Shown: positions 53,511 through 63,603, counted from the stretch's first letter. The stretch is 64,000 nucleotides of DNA from CAKOSP01 sp964549115 (GCA_964549115.1 CAZJTX010000001.1:1-64000), one strand, 5' to 3'. The notes: generated from the sequence alone by a model not told the origin. Numbers and translations are program-made.

Positions 53511-55676
53511 ATCTTTATCTTTAAAAGTTTTTGGTGGTTTATCCTTTTTTTCAGGTTTAGGTAAACAATCTTTTCTAGATAAATTTAACCTACCACGATT
53601 ATCATAACCTAATGATTTAACTAATATTTCATCTCCGACTGAAACTACATCACTTGGTTTTTCAACTCTTTCATGAGCTAACTTTGATACGTGTACTAAC
53701 CCTTCAGTACCTGGCCATAATTCTACAAAGCATCCAAAGTCTTCAACTTTAACTACTTTTGCATTATATGCTTTTCCAGTTTCAACTTCTCTAATAATTA
53801 ATTCAATCATTTCTTTGGTTTTATTAATTACTGCTTGATTTGTATGATAAATTATTACTCTTCCATCATCTTCTAAGTCTACTTTTACTGAATCTTTATC
53901 ATTAACAGTTGTAGTTCCAGATGCTTCTAATATTATGTTAGTAATTACTTCACCACCACGGCCTATAATATCTTTTATCTTTTCTGGCTTTACCATAAAT
54001 ATTTCTACTTTTGGTGCATACGGACTTAATTCTTTTCTAGGTTCCGCTATTGCGCTAGTCATTACATCTAATATTTCTAATCTAGCTTTTTTAGCTTGGG
54101 CTAATGCTTCTTTTAATATTGCTTCTGTTACTCCTTTAATTTTAATATCCATTTGTAATGCAGTAATACCTTCTTTTGTACCCGCAACTTTAAAGTCCAT
54201 ATCTCCCATATGATCTTCTAGTCCTTGGATATCTGTAAGAATGGTATATTTTTTTCCGTTTTCAATTAATCCCATAGCGATACCTGCTACTGGTGCTTTA
54301 ATAGGTACACCTGCTGCCATTAAACTTAAACATCCAGCACAGATAGTAGCTTGTGATGAAGAACCATTTGATTCTAAAACTTCTGATACAACTCTAATTG
54401 TATATGGGAATTCATCTTCATTAGGAATAACTTTTTCTAAAGCTCTCTCTCCCAATGCTCCGTGTCCTATCTCTCTTCTACCTGGAGCTCCATATCTTCC
54501 AGTTTCTCCAACTGAAAATTGTGGAAAGTTATAATGTAACATGAATCTTTTTGAATCTTCTATACCTAATCCATCTAATATTTGATGTTCTCCTAATGCT
54601 CCCAATGTTGTAGCAGCTAATACTTGAGTTTCTCCTCTTTGGAATAAGCCCGATCCATGAGTTCTAGGAAGAATATCAATGTATGATTCTAAATTTCTTA
54701 TTTCATCCATCTTTCTTCCATCAGGTCTTATCTTTTTATCAGTTATTAAATAACGAATTTGATTTTCTTCTATTTCATTTATAATTCTTTTTACTTGCTT
54801 AATCTTTTGATCTTTTTCATCATCCTCTGCATAAACTTCAGTAAAGTGTTCTACAACTTCTTCTTTTAATAATTCAATTGCTTCATACTTTTCTAATTTA
54901 CTTTTAATTTGAACAGCTTTTAACATTTTTTTAGCAGAATATTTTTCTACTGCCTTATATACATCTTGATCAAATTCAAATATTTCTAGTTCTATTTTTT
55001 CTTTTCCAATTTCTTTTATTATTTTTTCTTGGAATTCACATAGTTCGACCACATGTTTATGTGCAAACATTAAAGCATCTAACATAATTTTTTCATCTAA
55101 TTCGTTAGCTCCTGCTTCAACCATATTAATAGCATCTTTGGTTCCTGCTACCGTAAGTTCTAATAAACTTTTTTCATTTTGTTCTGCGGTTGGATTTAAT
55201 ACAAATTCTCCATCAACATATCCAACATTTACTCCAGCTATAGGACCTTCAAAAGGTATGTCACTAACACCTAGTGCTAATGATGAACCAAACATTGCCG
55301 CTATTTCAGGGGCATGATCTTGATCTACTGATAAAACTGTATTTATTACTTGTATTTCATATCTTAAGTTTTCATTAAACAAAGGTCTAATTGGTCTATC
55401 AATTAACCTTGCTGCAAGAGTAGCTATATCACTAGGTCTTGCCTCTCTTTTTATAAAACCACCTGGTATTTTACCAACAGAATATAATTTTTCTTGGTAA
55501 AGTACTTGTAACGGAAAGAAATCTTGAGTAACTGGATTTTTACCCATAACTACAACTGATAACACAACTGTATCACCAAATCTAACTAAAACAGAACCAT
55601 TTGCTTGTTTAGCTAATTGACCTATTTCAGCTTCTAATTTTTTTCCATTAAAATCTAAACTAAATTTCTTTTTCAT
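53493..55676 (-). CDS. pnp: Polyribonucleotide nucleotidyltransferase (PNPase)
   Basis: Phosphorolytic 3'-5' exoribonuclease of the RNA degradosome. The 727 residues contain two RNase PH domains (first with [22 protein letters not shown], second with [17 protein letters not shown] and [15 protein letters not shown]), then a KH domain ([14 protein letters not shown]) and an S1 domain ([18 protein letters not shown]). The C-terminus is a lysine-rich tail. It follows rpsO with a hairpin between, the classic rpsO-pnp pair. Confidence 0.98.
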   Translation of the reverse strand: MKKKFSLDFNGKKLEAEIGQLAKQANGSVLVRFGDTVVLSVVVMGKNPVTQDFFPLQVLYQEKLYSVGKIPGGFIKREARPSDIATLAARLIDRPIRPLFNENLRYEIQVINTVLSVDQDHAPEIAAMFGSSLALGVSDIPFEGPIAGVNVGYVDGEFVLNPTAEQNEKSLLELTVAGTKDAINMVEAGANELDEKIMLDALMFAHKHVVELCEFQEKIIKEIGKEKIELEIFEFDQDVYKAVEKYSAKKMLKAVQIKSKLEKYEAIELLKEEVVEHFTEVYAEDDEKDQKIKQVKRIINEIEENQIRYLITDKKIRPDGRKMDEIRNLESYIDILPRTHGSGLFQRGETQVLAATTLGALGEHQILDGLGIEDSKRFMLHYNFPQFSVGETGRYGAPGRREIGHGALGERALEKVIPNEDEFPYTIRVVSEVLESNGSSSQATICAGCLSLMAAGVPIKAPVAGIAMGLIENGKKYTILTDIQGLEDHMGDMDFKVAGTKEGITALQMDIKIKGVTEAILKEALAQAKKARLEILDVMTSAIAEPRKELSPYAPKVEIFMVKPEKIKDIIGRGGEVITNIILEASGTTTVNDKDSVKVDLEDDGRVIIYHTNQAVINKTKEMIELIIREVETGKAYNAKVVKVEDFGCFVELWPGTEGLVHVSKLAHERVEKPSDVVSVGDEILVKSLGYDNRGRLNLSRKDCLPKPEKKDKPPKTFKDKDKKQTH

Positions 55677-55694
55677 ATTGCCTCTTTTCTTTAA

Positions 55695-55720
55695 AAAGAC
55701 ACAAAAAATTATTTGTGCCT
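55695..55720 (-). terminator. Terminator or attenuator between rpsO and pnp
   Basis: Hairpin with GGCACAAA paired to TTTGTGTC (about 55698-55720) followed by TTTTT on the minus strand, overlapping the rpsO stop codon. It probably reduces read-through into pnp, or is a processing site. Confidence 0.65.
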
Positions 55721-55985
55721 ATTTTCTTAAATTCAATTTTTTAATTATTTCACGGTAACTTACTACATCATTGGTTCTTAAGTAATTTAATAATTTTCTT
55801 CTTCTTCCAACTTTTATAAGTAAACCCCTTTTTGAATGATGATCATGTTTATGTGTTTTTAAATGTTCAGTCAAATTATTAATATCATGTGTTAATATTG
55901 CTATTTGAATTTCTGCTGAACCACAATCCTTTTCATTCTTTGCAAAATCCTTTAAAATTTTGGCTTTTACTTCTTTAGACGCCAT
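55719..55985 (-). CDS. rpsO: 30S ribosomal protein S15
   Basis: An 88-residue 16S rRNA-binding protein. The helical S15 pattern is clear: [49 protein letters not shown] and a short basic end. AAGGAGA precedes the ATG. The leader upstream contains a hairpin that could be the S15 autoregulatory site. pnp follows. Confidence 0.98.
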   Translation of the reverse strand: MASKEVKAKILKDFAKNEKDCGSAEIQIAILTHDINNLTEHLKTHKHDHHSKRGLLIKVGRRRKLLNYLRTNDVVSYREIIKKLNLRK

Positions 55986-56060
55986 AAAATCTCCTTTCTT
56001 GTTTTTATAATCGGTTTAAACCAAGTAATAGTCGAAAGGTTTCTAATTACTTAGTAAAAA
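55986..56060 (-). promoter_or_regulatory. rpsO leader with candidate S15 regulatory hairpin
   Basis: A stem AAGTAAT/ATTACTT (56046-56052 with 56023-56029) closes a loop of about 16 bases upstream of the rpsO ribosome-binding site. An extended -10 box TGT-TATAAG lies near 56072-56080, with TTGCAA upstream at a short 15-base spacing. S15 leaders are common in Bacillota, but the match to a known type is not certain. Confidence 0.5.
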
Positions 56061-56142
56061 CTTCATTACCATCTTATAACATATTTGTATTTATTGCAAT
56101 ACATTATATATTTAATTGATATGAATCATTGTATAGTTTTGA

Positions 56143-56979
56143 TTACAACATATATTTTATTTTACCAACATTATTCTCAAAATTATATATCGCTACTACT
56201 TCATAGTTATATTTTAAAATATATATACCATCTTTTAAGTCTTTATTAATATAATTTCCGTTTTTAACTCTAAAATATTCATCATCATTTAAATCAAACA
56301 CATCATAATCAAATATATCCTCAACTGTTAAAAGTTTATAATTATTATTTTCTATATCTTTAATTGTATAACTATTATTAATATCGAAAGTTCCTTGTTT
56401 TGTTCTTTTTAAATTAGACATCGCTCCAACAGTATTTAATTTCAAACAAATATCATCTACTAAACTTCTAATATATGTACCTTTACTTACTTTTGTTTTA
56501 AAAGTAAACTTGCCTTCAGATAAATCTATTAAATCAATATTAAATATTTCTACTTCTCTTGTAGGTAACTTAACTTCTTTTCCTTCTCTAGCATATTCAT
56601 ATAAGCGTTTTCCTTTAATAGATACTGCCGAATATATAGGAACAGTTTGGCTATATTTACCTAAAAAAGAGTTTAAAACAGTTACTAATTCATCTTTATT
56701 TATATTATAGTCAGCTTCTTCAACTATGTGTCCAGTTATATCTAATGTATCAGTTTTAATACCTAATTGTACTTCAACTATATATTCTTTATCCAAACTA
56801 GTAATTTCATTCACCAGTTTTGTATATCTTCCTAAACACACCACTAACACACCGGTTGCAAGAGGATCAAGAGTTCCACTATGTCCTATTTTAGACATAT
56901 TAAATATGTTATTCAATTTATTGATAACATCTCTACTTGTATAATTCTTATCCTTATTAATAACTATTATGCCCTTCAT
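56143..56979 (-). CDS. truB: tRNA pseudouridine synthase B (TruB)
   Basis: Makes pseudouridine 55 in the T-loop of all tRNAs. The active site is GHSGTLDPLATGVLVVC near residues 33-49 with catalytic Asp39. The second signature ISVAISGKRLYEYAR-like region reads IYSAVSIKGKRLYEYAREG near 115-133. The 278 residues are a little short at the C-terminal PUA-like region. It follows rbfA by one base. Confidence 0.96.
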   Translation of the reverse strand: MKGIIVINKDKNYTSRDVINKLNNIFNMSKIGHSGTLDPLATGVLVVCLGRYTKLVNEITSLDKEYIVEVQLGIKTDTLDITGHIVEEADYNINKDELVTVLNSFLGKYSQTVPIYSAVSIKGKRLYEYAREGKEVKLPTREVEIFNIDLIDLSEGKFTFKTKVSKGTYIRSLVDDICLKLNTVGAMSNLKRTKQGTFDINNSYTIKDIENNNYKLLTVEDIFDYDVFDLNDDEYFRVKNGNYINKDLKDGIYILKYNYEVVAIYNFENNVGKIKYML

Positions 56980-56980
56980 A

Positions 56981-57319
56981 TTACTTATTAATTTCTTTTA
57001 TAAGCTTTTCTATTTTATCTCCATACTCAACTGATTTATCATAAACAAACAATATCTCAGGAGTATGTCTTAAATTTATTAATTTTGATAACTTTCCTCT
57101 TATAAAAGAAGAAGATTCATTAACATGGTTTTCTAACTCTTCATGAGTTAAGTCACTAATAGCTGTAAAAAACACTCTAGCTATACTCAAATCATTATTT
57201 AACTCAGTATCAATTATAGTAATACTCTTAATTAATTCATCTTTTATATCTTTTAAAATAATGCTATTAACATATCTAGTTATTTCTGTAGATATTCTTT
57301 TGTTTTTATAATTGGTCAT
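56981..57319 (-). CDS. rbfA: Ribosome-binding factor A
   Basis: A 112-residue KH-like protein that binds the 30S subunit and assists 16S 5' end maturation. Visible family segments are RISTEITRYVNSIILKDIKD, LSIARVFFTAI and LRHTPEILFVYDKSVEYGDKIEKLI. It overlaps infB by four bases and precedes truB, as in other Bacillota. Confidence 0.95.
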   Translation of the reverse strand: MTNYKNKRISTEITRYVNSIILKDIKDELIKSITIIDTELNNDLSIARVFFTAISDLTHEELENHVNESSSFIRGKLSKLINLRHTPEILFVYDKSVEYGDKIEKLIKEINK

Positions 57320-59427
57320 TTTATTTTTACCTCGACCATTTCATAACACACAATTAAATCTTTTTCTTTAATATCATTATAACTTTCTAATGTTATACCA
57401 CATTCAAAACCTTTTTTAACTTCTTTTACAGTATCTTTTCCTCTTTGAATACTAGATATTTTAGATTCTCCAACTATTTTGCCATCTCTAATAATTCTAG
57501 CCATAGTATTATTTTTAATTATACCTTCAGTAACATAAGACCCAGCTATATTACCAACTTTAGAGAACTTAAATATTTTTCTAACTTCAGCTGTACCTAA
57601 TTCTTTTTCTTCAAATTCGGGATCTAACATACCTTTCATAGCGTGTTCTATTTCTTCAATTAATTTATAAATTACTGTATAAACTCTAACATCGATACTA
57701 TGATCTTTAGCTTTTGATGAAGCTATAGTTTCAGTAGTTACGTTAAATCCTAAAACAATTGCACCACACGCTATAGCTAAATCAATATCACTTTCTGAAA
57801 TAGCTCCGATTCCGCTTCTTACGACTTTTACTTTAACCCCGTCTATATCAATTCTTTCTAAAGAACTTTTAATAGCTTCTTCACATCCATGCATATCAGC
57901 TTTTAATATTATATTAATTTCTTTATTACCTTGTTCAATAGAAGCAAATAAATCTTCCAAAGAGATATGCATTGCACAACTTGCTGCATCTTCTTCACAT
58001 CTTGCTCTTTCAGCTGCTATTTTCTTGGCTTCACTTTCAGTTTCAAAAGCCATAAATTTATCCCCGGCATCTGGTGTTGATGTTAATCCTGTTATTTCAA
58101 CTGGGGTACTAGGACCAGCTTCTAAAATAGATTCTCCTTTATCGTTTTTCATAGATCTAACTTTTGCAAACGCTGTTCCTACAACTATAGGATCTCCAAC
58201 TCTTAATGTTCCATTTTGAATTAGTAGGGAACCTATTCCTCCAACTTTTTTATCCATCTTGGATTCTATAACCGCTCCAATAGCATATCTTTTAGGATTG
58301 GCTTTATATTCACTAACTTCAGCTATTGTAGCTAAAGTATCTAAAACTAAAGGTATACCCTCACCAGTTATTGCAGATATTTTAATAAATGGATATTCTC
58401 CACCCCATTCTTCAGGCGTTAACCCTGCTTCTGCAAGTTCTTGCATTACCTTATCTGGATTAGCTGTTGGCTTATCCATTTTATTAATAGCTACGATTAT
58501 TGGAACATTTGCACTCTTTGCATGTTCTATAGCTTCTTTTGTTTGTGGCATAACTCCATCATCTGCTGCTACTATAATAATAACTATATCAGTAACACTA
58601 GCACCTCTTGCTCTCATTTGAGTAAATGCAGCATGACCAGGTGTATCAATAAATGTAATATAATCATCATTATGTTTAATTTGATAAGCTCCAACTCTTT
58701 GAGTAATTCCCCCATCTTCACCATCAACAACATTTGATTTTCTAATATAATCTAAAAGTGATGTCTTACCATGATCAACATGCCCCATAATTGTTACAAT
58801 AGGGGCTCTTTTTACTAAATCTTCATCTTTGTCATAAATTTCATAATCTTCAAATTTTGAAATATCAGATGCCTCGTCTTCTAATTTTAAGTTTCTTTTA
58901 TATTCAGATGCAATTAGCTCAGCAATTTCTTTAGATACTTCATCTTTAATACCAATTTCCAATTCTAAAGTTAATAATTTTTTAATAATCTCAGCTGGAT
59001 TAGTTCTCATTTGTTCGGCTATTTCATATAAAGTTATTCCGTCTTTATATATAATATTTTTTTCATCTGCAACATTTCTTTTTAATCTTTCTTTTTTCTT
59101 ATACAATTCTTTCTTCTGAGCTCTAAATTCCTTAGAGTTTACTTCATCAGTAGTATCCTTTACCTTTTCTTTAGTAATAGTATATTCTACATCTTCGTAT
59201 TCACTACCTACCACATAATCTTCAACTAACTCATCCATCTTTTCATCTTCTTCATGAGTTATCTCATCATCCGTACTAATTAAATGTAGTGTATTATCCA
59301 GCATAATAATGTCATCTTCCGATAACATATCATCTTTATCTTTTACATCGATATTTAAGTTTTTACACTCTTGTAGTACTTCTGCAATAGATATGCCAAT
59401 ATCTTCAGCGTAATCTTTAACTGTCAT
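57316..59427 (-). CDS. infB: Translation initiation factor IF-2
   Basis: The 703-residue GTPase that brings initiator tRNA to the ribosome. The N-terminal IF2N-like parts are short and contain an internal helical domain, then the G domain starts with MGHVDHGKTSLLDYIRKS near 214-231, with DTPGHAAFTQMRARG near 262-276 and NKMDK near 316. The domain IV region near the C-terminus has GVKVVRSGIGAISESDI. Length is typical of compact Bacillota. The ylxQ (L7Ae) gene normally found before infB is absent here. Confidence 0.97.
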   Translation of the reverse strand: MTVKDYAEDIGISIAEVLQECKNLNIDVKDKDDMLSEDDIIMLDNTLHLISTDDEITHEEDEKMDELVEDYVVGSEYEDVEYTITKEKVKDTTDEVNSKEFRAQKKELYKKKERLKRNVADEKNIIYKDGITLYEIAEQMRTNPAEIIKKLLTLELEIGIKDEVSKEIAELIASEYKRNLKLEDEASDISKFEDYEIYDKDEDLVKRAPIVTIMGHVDHGKTSLLDYIRKSNVVDGEDGGITQRVGAYQIKHNDDYITFIDTPGHAAFTQMRARGASVTDIVIIIVAADDGVMPQTKEAIEHAKSANVPIIVAINKMDKPTANPDKVMQELAEAGLTPEEWGGEYPFIKISAITGEGIPLVLDTLATIAEVSEYKANPKRYAIGAVIESKMDKKVGGIGSLLIQNGTLRVGDPIVVGTAFAKVRSMKNDKGESILEAGPSTPVEITGLTSTPDAGDKFMAFETESEAKKIAAERARCEEDAASCAMHISLEDLFASIEQGNKEINIILKADMHGCEEAIKSSLERIDIDGVKVKVVRSGIGAISESDIDLAIACGAIVLGFNVTTETIASSKAKDHSIDVRVYTVIYKLIEEIEHAMKGMLDPEFEEKELGTAEVRKIFKFSKVGNIAGSYVTEGIIKNNTMARIIRDGKIVGESKISSIQRGKDTVKEVKKGFECGITLESYNDIKEKDLIVCYEMVEVKIK

Positions 59428-59443
59428 TTTACTACCACCTTTC

Positions 59444-59698
59444 TTATTTATTAATTAATTCTTCATATATTTTTTCATCAATTATTTCTTCAAAAACATC
59501 GTTTAATATATCTTGTCTTTTGGCTTCTTTAAAAACTTCTATATCGTTTTTAAAGTAAACACCTCTTCCGTTCTTTTTACCTGTTAAATCAATTTCTATA
59601 TTCCCTTCCGGGGTTCTTACAACTCTAATTAATTCCTTTTTAGGTAATTTTTCCTTTGTAATAATACATGTTCTAAGAGGTATCTTTTTTGTTTTCAT
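59444..59698 (-). CDS. ylxR: YlxR family RNA-binding protein (RnpM)
   Basis: An 84-residue protein with the family signature RTCIITKEKLPKKELIRVVRTPEGNIEIDLTGKKNGRGVY. The YlxR fold binds RNA and, in Bacillus, modulates RNase P (RnpM). It lies in the usual place between nusA (3 bases) and infB (16 bases), without the ylxQ gene. Confidence 0.93.
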   Translation of the reverse strand: MKTKKIPLRTCIITKEKLPKKELIRVVRTPEGNIEIDLTGKKNGRGVYFKNDIEVFKEAKRQDILNDVFEEIIDEKIYEELINK

Positions 59699-59701
59699 GA
59701 T

Positions 59702-60814
59702 TTACTCATTAGCCTCCGCATTTATTTCTTCTAATGTTTTTAAATCTATTCTATGTCTTGTTAATCTACTTGCTAATTTAACATTACTTCCTTTTTTACC
59801 AATAGCTAAACTTAAATTATCTTCATTAACTATAACTAATGCTTCCCTTTTTTCTGGATCAACAATATTAACTATTACATCTTTAGCTGGCGATAAAGCA
59901 TTTTTAATATATTCTGCATCATCTTCACTATATAATATAATATCTACTCTTTCTCCTTTTAACTCATTTAATATATTAGAAATTCTAATACCACGTTCAC
60001 CTATACATGCTCCAATTGGATCTATTTTAGGATCTGTTGAGTATACTGAGACTTTACTTCTAATGCCCGGTTCTCTAACTACAGCGTTTAATACAATTTC
60101 TCCACTAGCTAATTCTGGTATTTCATGTTCAAATAATCTTTTAACAAATCCATAATGTCTTCTTGATAAAAGTATAATTGGACCTTTATTATTACTATCT
60201 ATTTTAGTAATATAAACTCTTATATTACTTCCCATTTCAATTTCTTCTCCTGGTATAGTTTCTGCTTTAGGTAAAACTCCTCTTCCTCTTCCAAGGTCAA
60301 TATAGAAATTTCTTTCATCTTCCATCGCAACCATACCAAGCATTAATTCATATTCTTTTCCTTCAAAATCTTTAATAATAGAATCTTTTTCAGCTTCTCT
60401 TATTTTTTGAACTATTACTTGTTTAGCGGTACCTGCTGCAACTCTGCCGAAATCTTCCGGAGTTACTTCAACTTCGATTTCATCACCTAGTTTTGCATCC
60501 TTTTTCATTTTCTTAGCATCTTCTAAAAGTATTTGAGCATCAAAATTAATTTCAGGAGGTATTTTAACAATATTTCCTTCTTCGTCTGTTTCCTCACTAC
60601 CTTCGTCAATTTTATCCACTACTACTAAATAAGACACAACTTTAATATCTCCTGTATCTTTATTTATATCTACTTTAACATTGGTTTTAGAATCGAAGTT
60701 TTTTCTATATGCAGTAAGTAACGCAAGTTCTAATGCTTCAAAAACCACATCTATATCAATGCCTTTTTCTTTTACTACATCATCAATTATTTTAATTATT
60801 TCTTTTCCGTTCAT
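59702..60814 (-). CDS. nusA: Transcription termination/antitermination factor NusA
   Basis: The 370-residue core NusA, matching Bacillus length, without the acidic repeats of E. coli. An N-terminal RNAP-binding domain is followed by an S1 domain (around GRGRGVLPKAETIPGEEIEMG), and KH1/KH2 (CIGERGIRISNI, LAIGKKGSNVKLA). It regulates pausing and termination. It overlaps rimP by four bases and leads into ylxR-infB. Confidence 0.97.
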   Translation of the reverse strand: MNGKEIIKIIDDVVKEKGIDIDVVFEALELALLTAYRKNFDSKTNVKVDINKDTGDIKVVSYLVVVDKIDEGSEETDEEGNIVKIPPEINFDAQILLEDAKKMKKDAKLGDEIEVEVTPEDFGRVAAGTAKQVIVQKIREAEKDSIIKDFEGKEYELMLGMVAMEDERNFYIDLGRGRGVLPKAETIPGEEIEMGSNIRVYITKIDSNNKGPIILLSRRHYGFVKRLFEHEIPELASGEIVLNAVVREPGIRSKVSVYSTDPKIDPIGACIGERGIRISNILNELKGERVDIILYSEDDAEYIKNALSPAKDVIVNIVDPEKREALVIVNEDNLSLAIGKKGSNVKLASRLTRHRIDLKTLEEINAEANE

Positions 60815-61059
60815 TTTGCACCTCTTTCTTTACTTGATATATCTAACACATAATTTTCATACGGTAAGTCTTCTTTATCAATTAATTTGTTTATTATTCT
60901 ACTGGCTTTAACAACTAAATCTAAATCTAATCCACCATCTTTATCTAATATTATATTTAAAAACTCGTTTTTGCCTTTTTTCTCATATTTTATATTATCT
61001 ACGAAAATATCAAACGATTTTAATTCTTCATTAATTTCAACTTTTAATTTGTCTAACAT
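60811..61059 (-). CDS. rimP: RimP-like ribosome maturation factor, N-terminal domain only
   Basis: A protein of 82 residues from the ATG at 61059, chosen because AAGGAG lies upstream. The sequence resembles the first domain of RimP (NEFLNIILDKDGGLDLDLVVKASRII), including the conserved DGG near residue 36. The C-terminal SH3-like domain (about 70 residues) is missing, and the stop overlaps nusA by four bases (ATGA), so the truncation is built into the operon. Whether it still helps 30S assembly cannot be told. Its position upstream of nusA is the standard one for rimP. Confidence 0.8.
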   Translation of the reverse strand: MLDKLKVEINEELKSFDIFVDNIKYEKKGKNEFLNIILDKDGGLDLDLVVKASRIINKLIDKEDLPYENYVLDISSKERGAK

Positions 61060-61080
61060 TTTGAATCTCCTTAATAATAA

Positions 61081-61121
61081 AAGTGGGATTTGGCCCACTT
61101 AAATTTGCTATAAACATTATA
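61081..61121 (-). promoter_or_regulatory. nusA operon -10 box and leader hairpin
   Basis: TATAAT at 61116-61121 with only a weak -35. The leader holds a 7-bp hairpin AAGTGGG/CCCACTT (61094-61100 with 61081-61087) followed by TTTTATTATT, then the rimP ribosome-binding site. This could be an attenuator or an mRNA-stabilising 5' hairpin. Confidence 0.5.
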
Positions 61122-61174
61122 ACATACATTTAAAATAAATAAAGATATATTAAAAAACAGAGTATTTACTCCAT

Positions 61175-61684
61175 TTATTTAATAATTCCGTTTTGAACAT
61201 ATTTTGTTTCGTTTATGGTTAAGAAATAATTTTCTCCGGTTTTTTCAACTAATTCAGTTAATTCTTTTAAGCTCTTCTTTTTTATCTCTAATATTATCAT
61301 TTCTTTTTTTATTCCATCCGCAGTTTGTTGTAAATCCATTATGGTCATCGCATAACCTGCTTCTTTTAACACATTTATTAATGGGTCTTTAGCTTCTTTA
61401 GTTATTATTTGAACTCTTATAAAAGCGCTAAATAATGTATCAGTTATATAAGTACCAAATAAAGTTCCTACAGAAAAACCGCCTGCATAAAAGAGTGGAA
61501 GAGTCAAAGCTCCTGCTCCTTCAAACGATAAAGCTGTCCTTACTACTAAAAACCAAATTAATGCTTCTACAAAAGCAAGCATAGCTGCAAATGTTTTTTT
61601 ACCCTTAACTGATAAATAAACTCTCATTGTTCCTAAAGATACATCAATAAATCTAGCAAAGAATACTGTTAAACCTATCGTCAT
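61175..61684 (-). CDS. UPF0316 / DUF2179-containing membrane protein
   Basis: A 169-residue protein with three membrane helices (first 85 residues, containing ARFIDVSLGTMRVYLSVKG) and a DUF2179-type cytoplasmic domain (residues 95-165), the layout of UPF0316. The family is widespread in Bacillota; the C-terminal domain also appears in transporter-like YitT proteins, where it may bind a small ligand. The stop codon of the gene lies before a weak hairpin. It is linked by overlap-like spacing to the small zinc-ribbon membrane gene. Confidence 0.88.
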   Translation of the reverse strand: MTIGLTVFFARFIDVSLGTMRVYLSVKGKKTFAAMLAFVEALIWFLVVRTALSFEGAGALTLPLFYAGGFSVGTLFGTYITDTLFSAFIRVQIITKEAKDPLINVLKEAGYAMTIMDLQQTADGIKKEMIILEIKKKSLKELTELVEKTGENYFLTINETKYVQNGIIK

Positions 61685-61948
61685 TTATTCTCCTAACTTG
61701 ATAACTAGAAATATTATTAAAAATACAACTAATATTATTGATAATAATATGTAACCTTTAATATTTTTGTTATCTTCTCTAAATTCTATTTTGTTATCCA
61801 CCCCAAATTGGCTAGACAACCTTTTAAATTCTTGTCTTTCTTCTATTTCTTTTTTTATATCACTTTGTTTTTTGCTAATTACTTTTCCACAAAATTCACA
61901 AACCACTTTTCCTTTTGGTATAGCACTTCCGCAATTTTCACAATACAT
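61685..61948 (-). CDS. Zinc-ribbon membrane protein
   Basis: An 87-residue protein with an N-terminal zinc ribbon (CENC at residues 3-6, CEFC at 17-20), a charged helical linker, and one C-terminal membrane helix (about 65-84). It is of the common type of zinc-ribbon tail-anchored proteins; the function is unknown. It lies 2 bases from the glycine-rich gene and directly precedes the UPF0316 gene, so the three may form one unit. Confidence 0.82.
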   Translation of the reverse strand: MYCENCGSAIPKGKVVCEFCGKVISKKQSDIKKEIEERQEFKRLSSQFGVDNKIEFREDNKNIKGYILLSIILVVFLIIFLVIKLGE

Positions 61949-61950
61949 AG

Positions 61951-63603
61951 TTACACCCTTATCAAGGTGATTCTAGCATAACCACTGCCCGAATGACCTG
62001 TTTCTGTTGTCCCCGTTGTTGAAGGAAATAAAGAATCTCCTGAAATTAATTGACAATTTTTCACAAAATGTTTGGTCGATATTTCTATATTAATATTTGG
62101 ATGATTAAAACAAAATCCTGAGCCGCCGCCTCCTCCTGATGAATAAGATCCACTGGCTCCAGATCCGCCACCATACCAGCCTCCGCCGCCGCCTCCGCCG
62201 TCGTATGCTCCATCAACACCATTTCCGCCTTTTCCATGACTCCCCGGTAAACCTGGTGTATAACTATTTTGTCCTGCTACACCACCCGCATTTTGTGAGC
62301 CGCCGCCACCTTGAGTTCCACATGAACCGTTATTGTAATGGCCTCCGCCAGAAATACCTCCACCGACTCCACCTGGTGCACAAGTGTCGCCACCTTTTCC
62401 GCCGCCGCCGCCTGCCATTAATAATGTTTTATTTAAATCATTACCATTTAATCTAATAGATGTGGCTCCACCACCACCGCCACCAGTTGTAAATGCACAG
62501 CCTCCACCGTTATATCCGGCACCGTCACAACCAGATGTTGAAACCGATCCGGCGCCTCCTATAGCTACAGATAAATGATTTCCCTTGTCTAAATATACTT
62601 CACCTTCAGCATAACCACCTTTTCCACCAGCATTACCACCTTGGGCTCCCCATGTTTGGATTTTATAATATCCCGAATTCATTATTGGTAATGTTTGTAA
62701 TGCTCCAGATGTAGGAAATTCATTAGGAATTCCTATAACGCACACTCCTGAATTCATCACTTTTGTTAATGAAATGTCATTTCCACTAATAAATCCATCT
62801 ATACCATCATCACACGTCATACTAGCATAAGTATTAACAAACCCATTATTAGGAGTAAATGAAGTATTTAAACTCCCGTTAAAACTTACAGTATGAGTGT
62901 AATTAGACATAGTACCGTTTGATACTAAAAATTTTACAGTAGCAGCTGTTTCAACATCAAAATAAGCGGTACATGATACATTAGCTGCACCAGCACTAGA
63001 TTTTATTTTTTTAGTTACTAAGTCAAATTCTAAAGGTGAACTATCAGAACAACCTGATTTTGACGAATTAAACATATAACCGGTTTTAATAAGTCCACTA
63101 ATTGATAAGTCAGTTACATTAGTATATATTCCAGAACCTGAACCATCTAATTTTTTTCTTTCTTTTTTCAATACTAAATTAATATCGTCTGATGTATTTA
63201 TATTTACTGCATTAAAATAAAAATAACACTTGGTTGGACCAGTAGACGTAATATTAAATGTATCATCTTCATTTTTGGTAAATGTCGCACCATTAGTACA
63301 ACTAGATTGTCCCGCTTGATATGTATAATCCTTTTCTGGTGCTTTATAACTTGCATAATAAGTTCCATTACCTGCACCAGAAGAAGTTCTATTTTCAATC
63401 ATATAAGTAATATTATAGTCTGGCTGAGTAACGTCCCCTATTTTTCCAGTAATTAAACTTCTGCTTGAGGTTGTTTTAAAATAAGCATACGAAATATACC
63501 AAGAAACAGACAACATTAAAACAATTATCACAAACGAAACATGAAAAAATTTATTTTTTTTAATTATAGTTTTTAATTCATTAAGTAAATTCTTTATCTT
63601 CAT
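61951..63603 (-). CDS. Glycine-rich surface protein (ALK-like Gly_rich domain)
   Basis: A 550-residue secreted protein. After an N-terminal anchor (about residues 20-42, ending WYISYAYF, as in the two surface proteins at 44.5-47.7 kb) come repeated beta modules with Cys pairs (residues 70-230), then a 250-residue glycine-rich domain from GYYKIQTWGAQGG with many GGGG runs and paired Cys. This resembles the Gly_rich / ALK receptor-type domain that forms polyglycine helix sheets. The G+C is high across this part because of glycine codons. Likely a surface structural or adhesion protein. Confidence 0.82.
   Translation of the reverse strand: MKIKNLLNELKTIIKKNKFFHVSFVIIVLMLSVSWYISYAYFKTTSSRSLITGKIGDVTQPDYNITYMIENRTSSGAGNGTYYASYKAPEKDYTYQAGQSSCTNGATFTKNEDDTFNITSTGPTKCYFYFNAVNINTSDDINLVLKKERKKLDGSGSGIYTNVTDLSISGLIKTGYMFNSSKSGCSDSSPLEFDLVTKKIKSSAGAANVSCTAYFDVETAATVKFLVSNGTMSNYTHTVSFNGSLNTSFTPNNGFVNTYASMTCDDGIDGFISGNDISLTKVMNSGVCVIGIPNEFPTSGALQTLPIMNSGYYKIQTWGAQGGNAGGKGGYAEGEVYLDKGNHLSVAIGGAGSVSTSGCDGAGYNGGGCAFTTGGGGGGATSIRLNGNDLNKTLLMAGGGGGKGGDTCAPGGVGGGISGGGHYNNGSCGTQGGGGSQNAGGVAGQNSYTPGLPGSHGKGGNGVDGAYDGGGGGGGWYGGGSGASGSYSSGGGGGSGFCFNHPNINIEISTKHFVKNCQLISGDSLFPSTTGTTETGHSGSGYARITLIRV

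Noticed and set aside
53935..54534. Open frames on the plus strand inside pnp (92-97 codons)
   Set aside because: They are antisense to a strongly conserved enzyme, lack ribosome-binding sites, and arise from its codon pattern.
60887..61102. A 71-codon plus-strand frame opposite rimP
   Set aside because: Antisense to the rimP gene with no start signal.
62139..62578. Plus-strand frames rich in His/Arg or Pro opposite the glycine-rich gene
   Set aside because: Poly-Pro and His/Arg runs are the expected shadow of glycine codons; there is no start signal.
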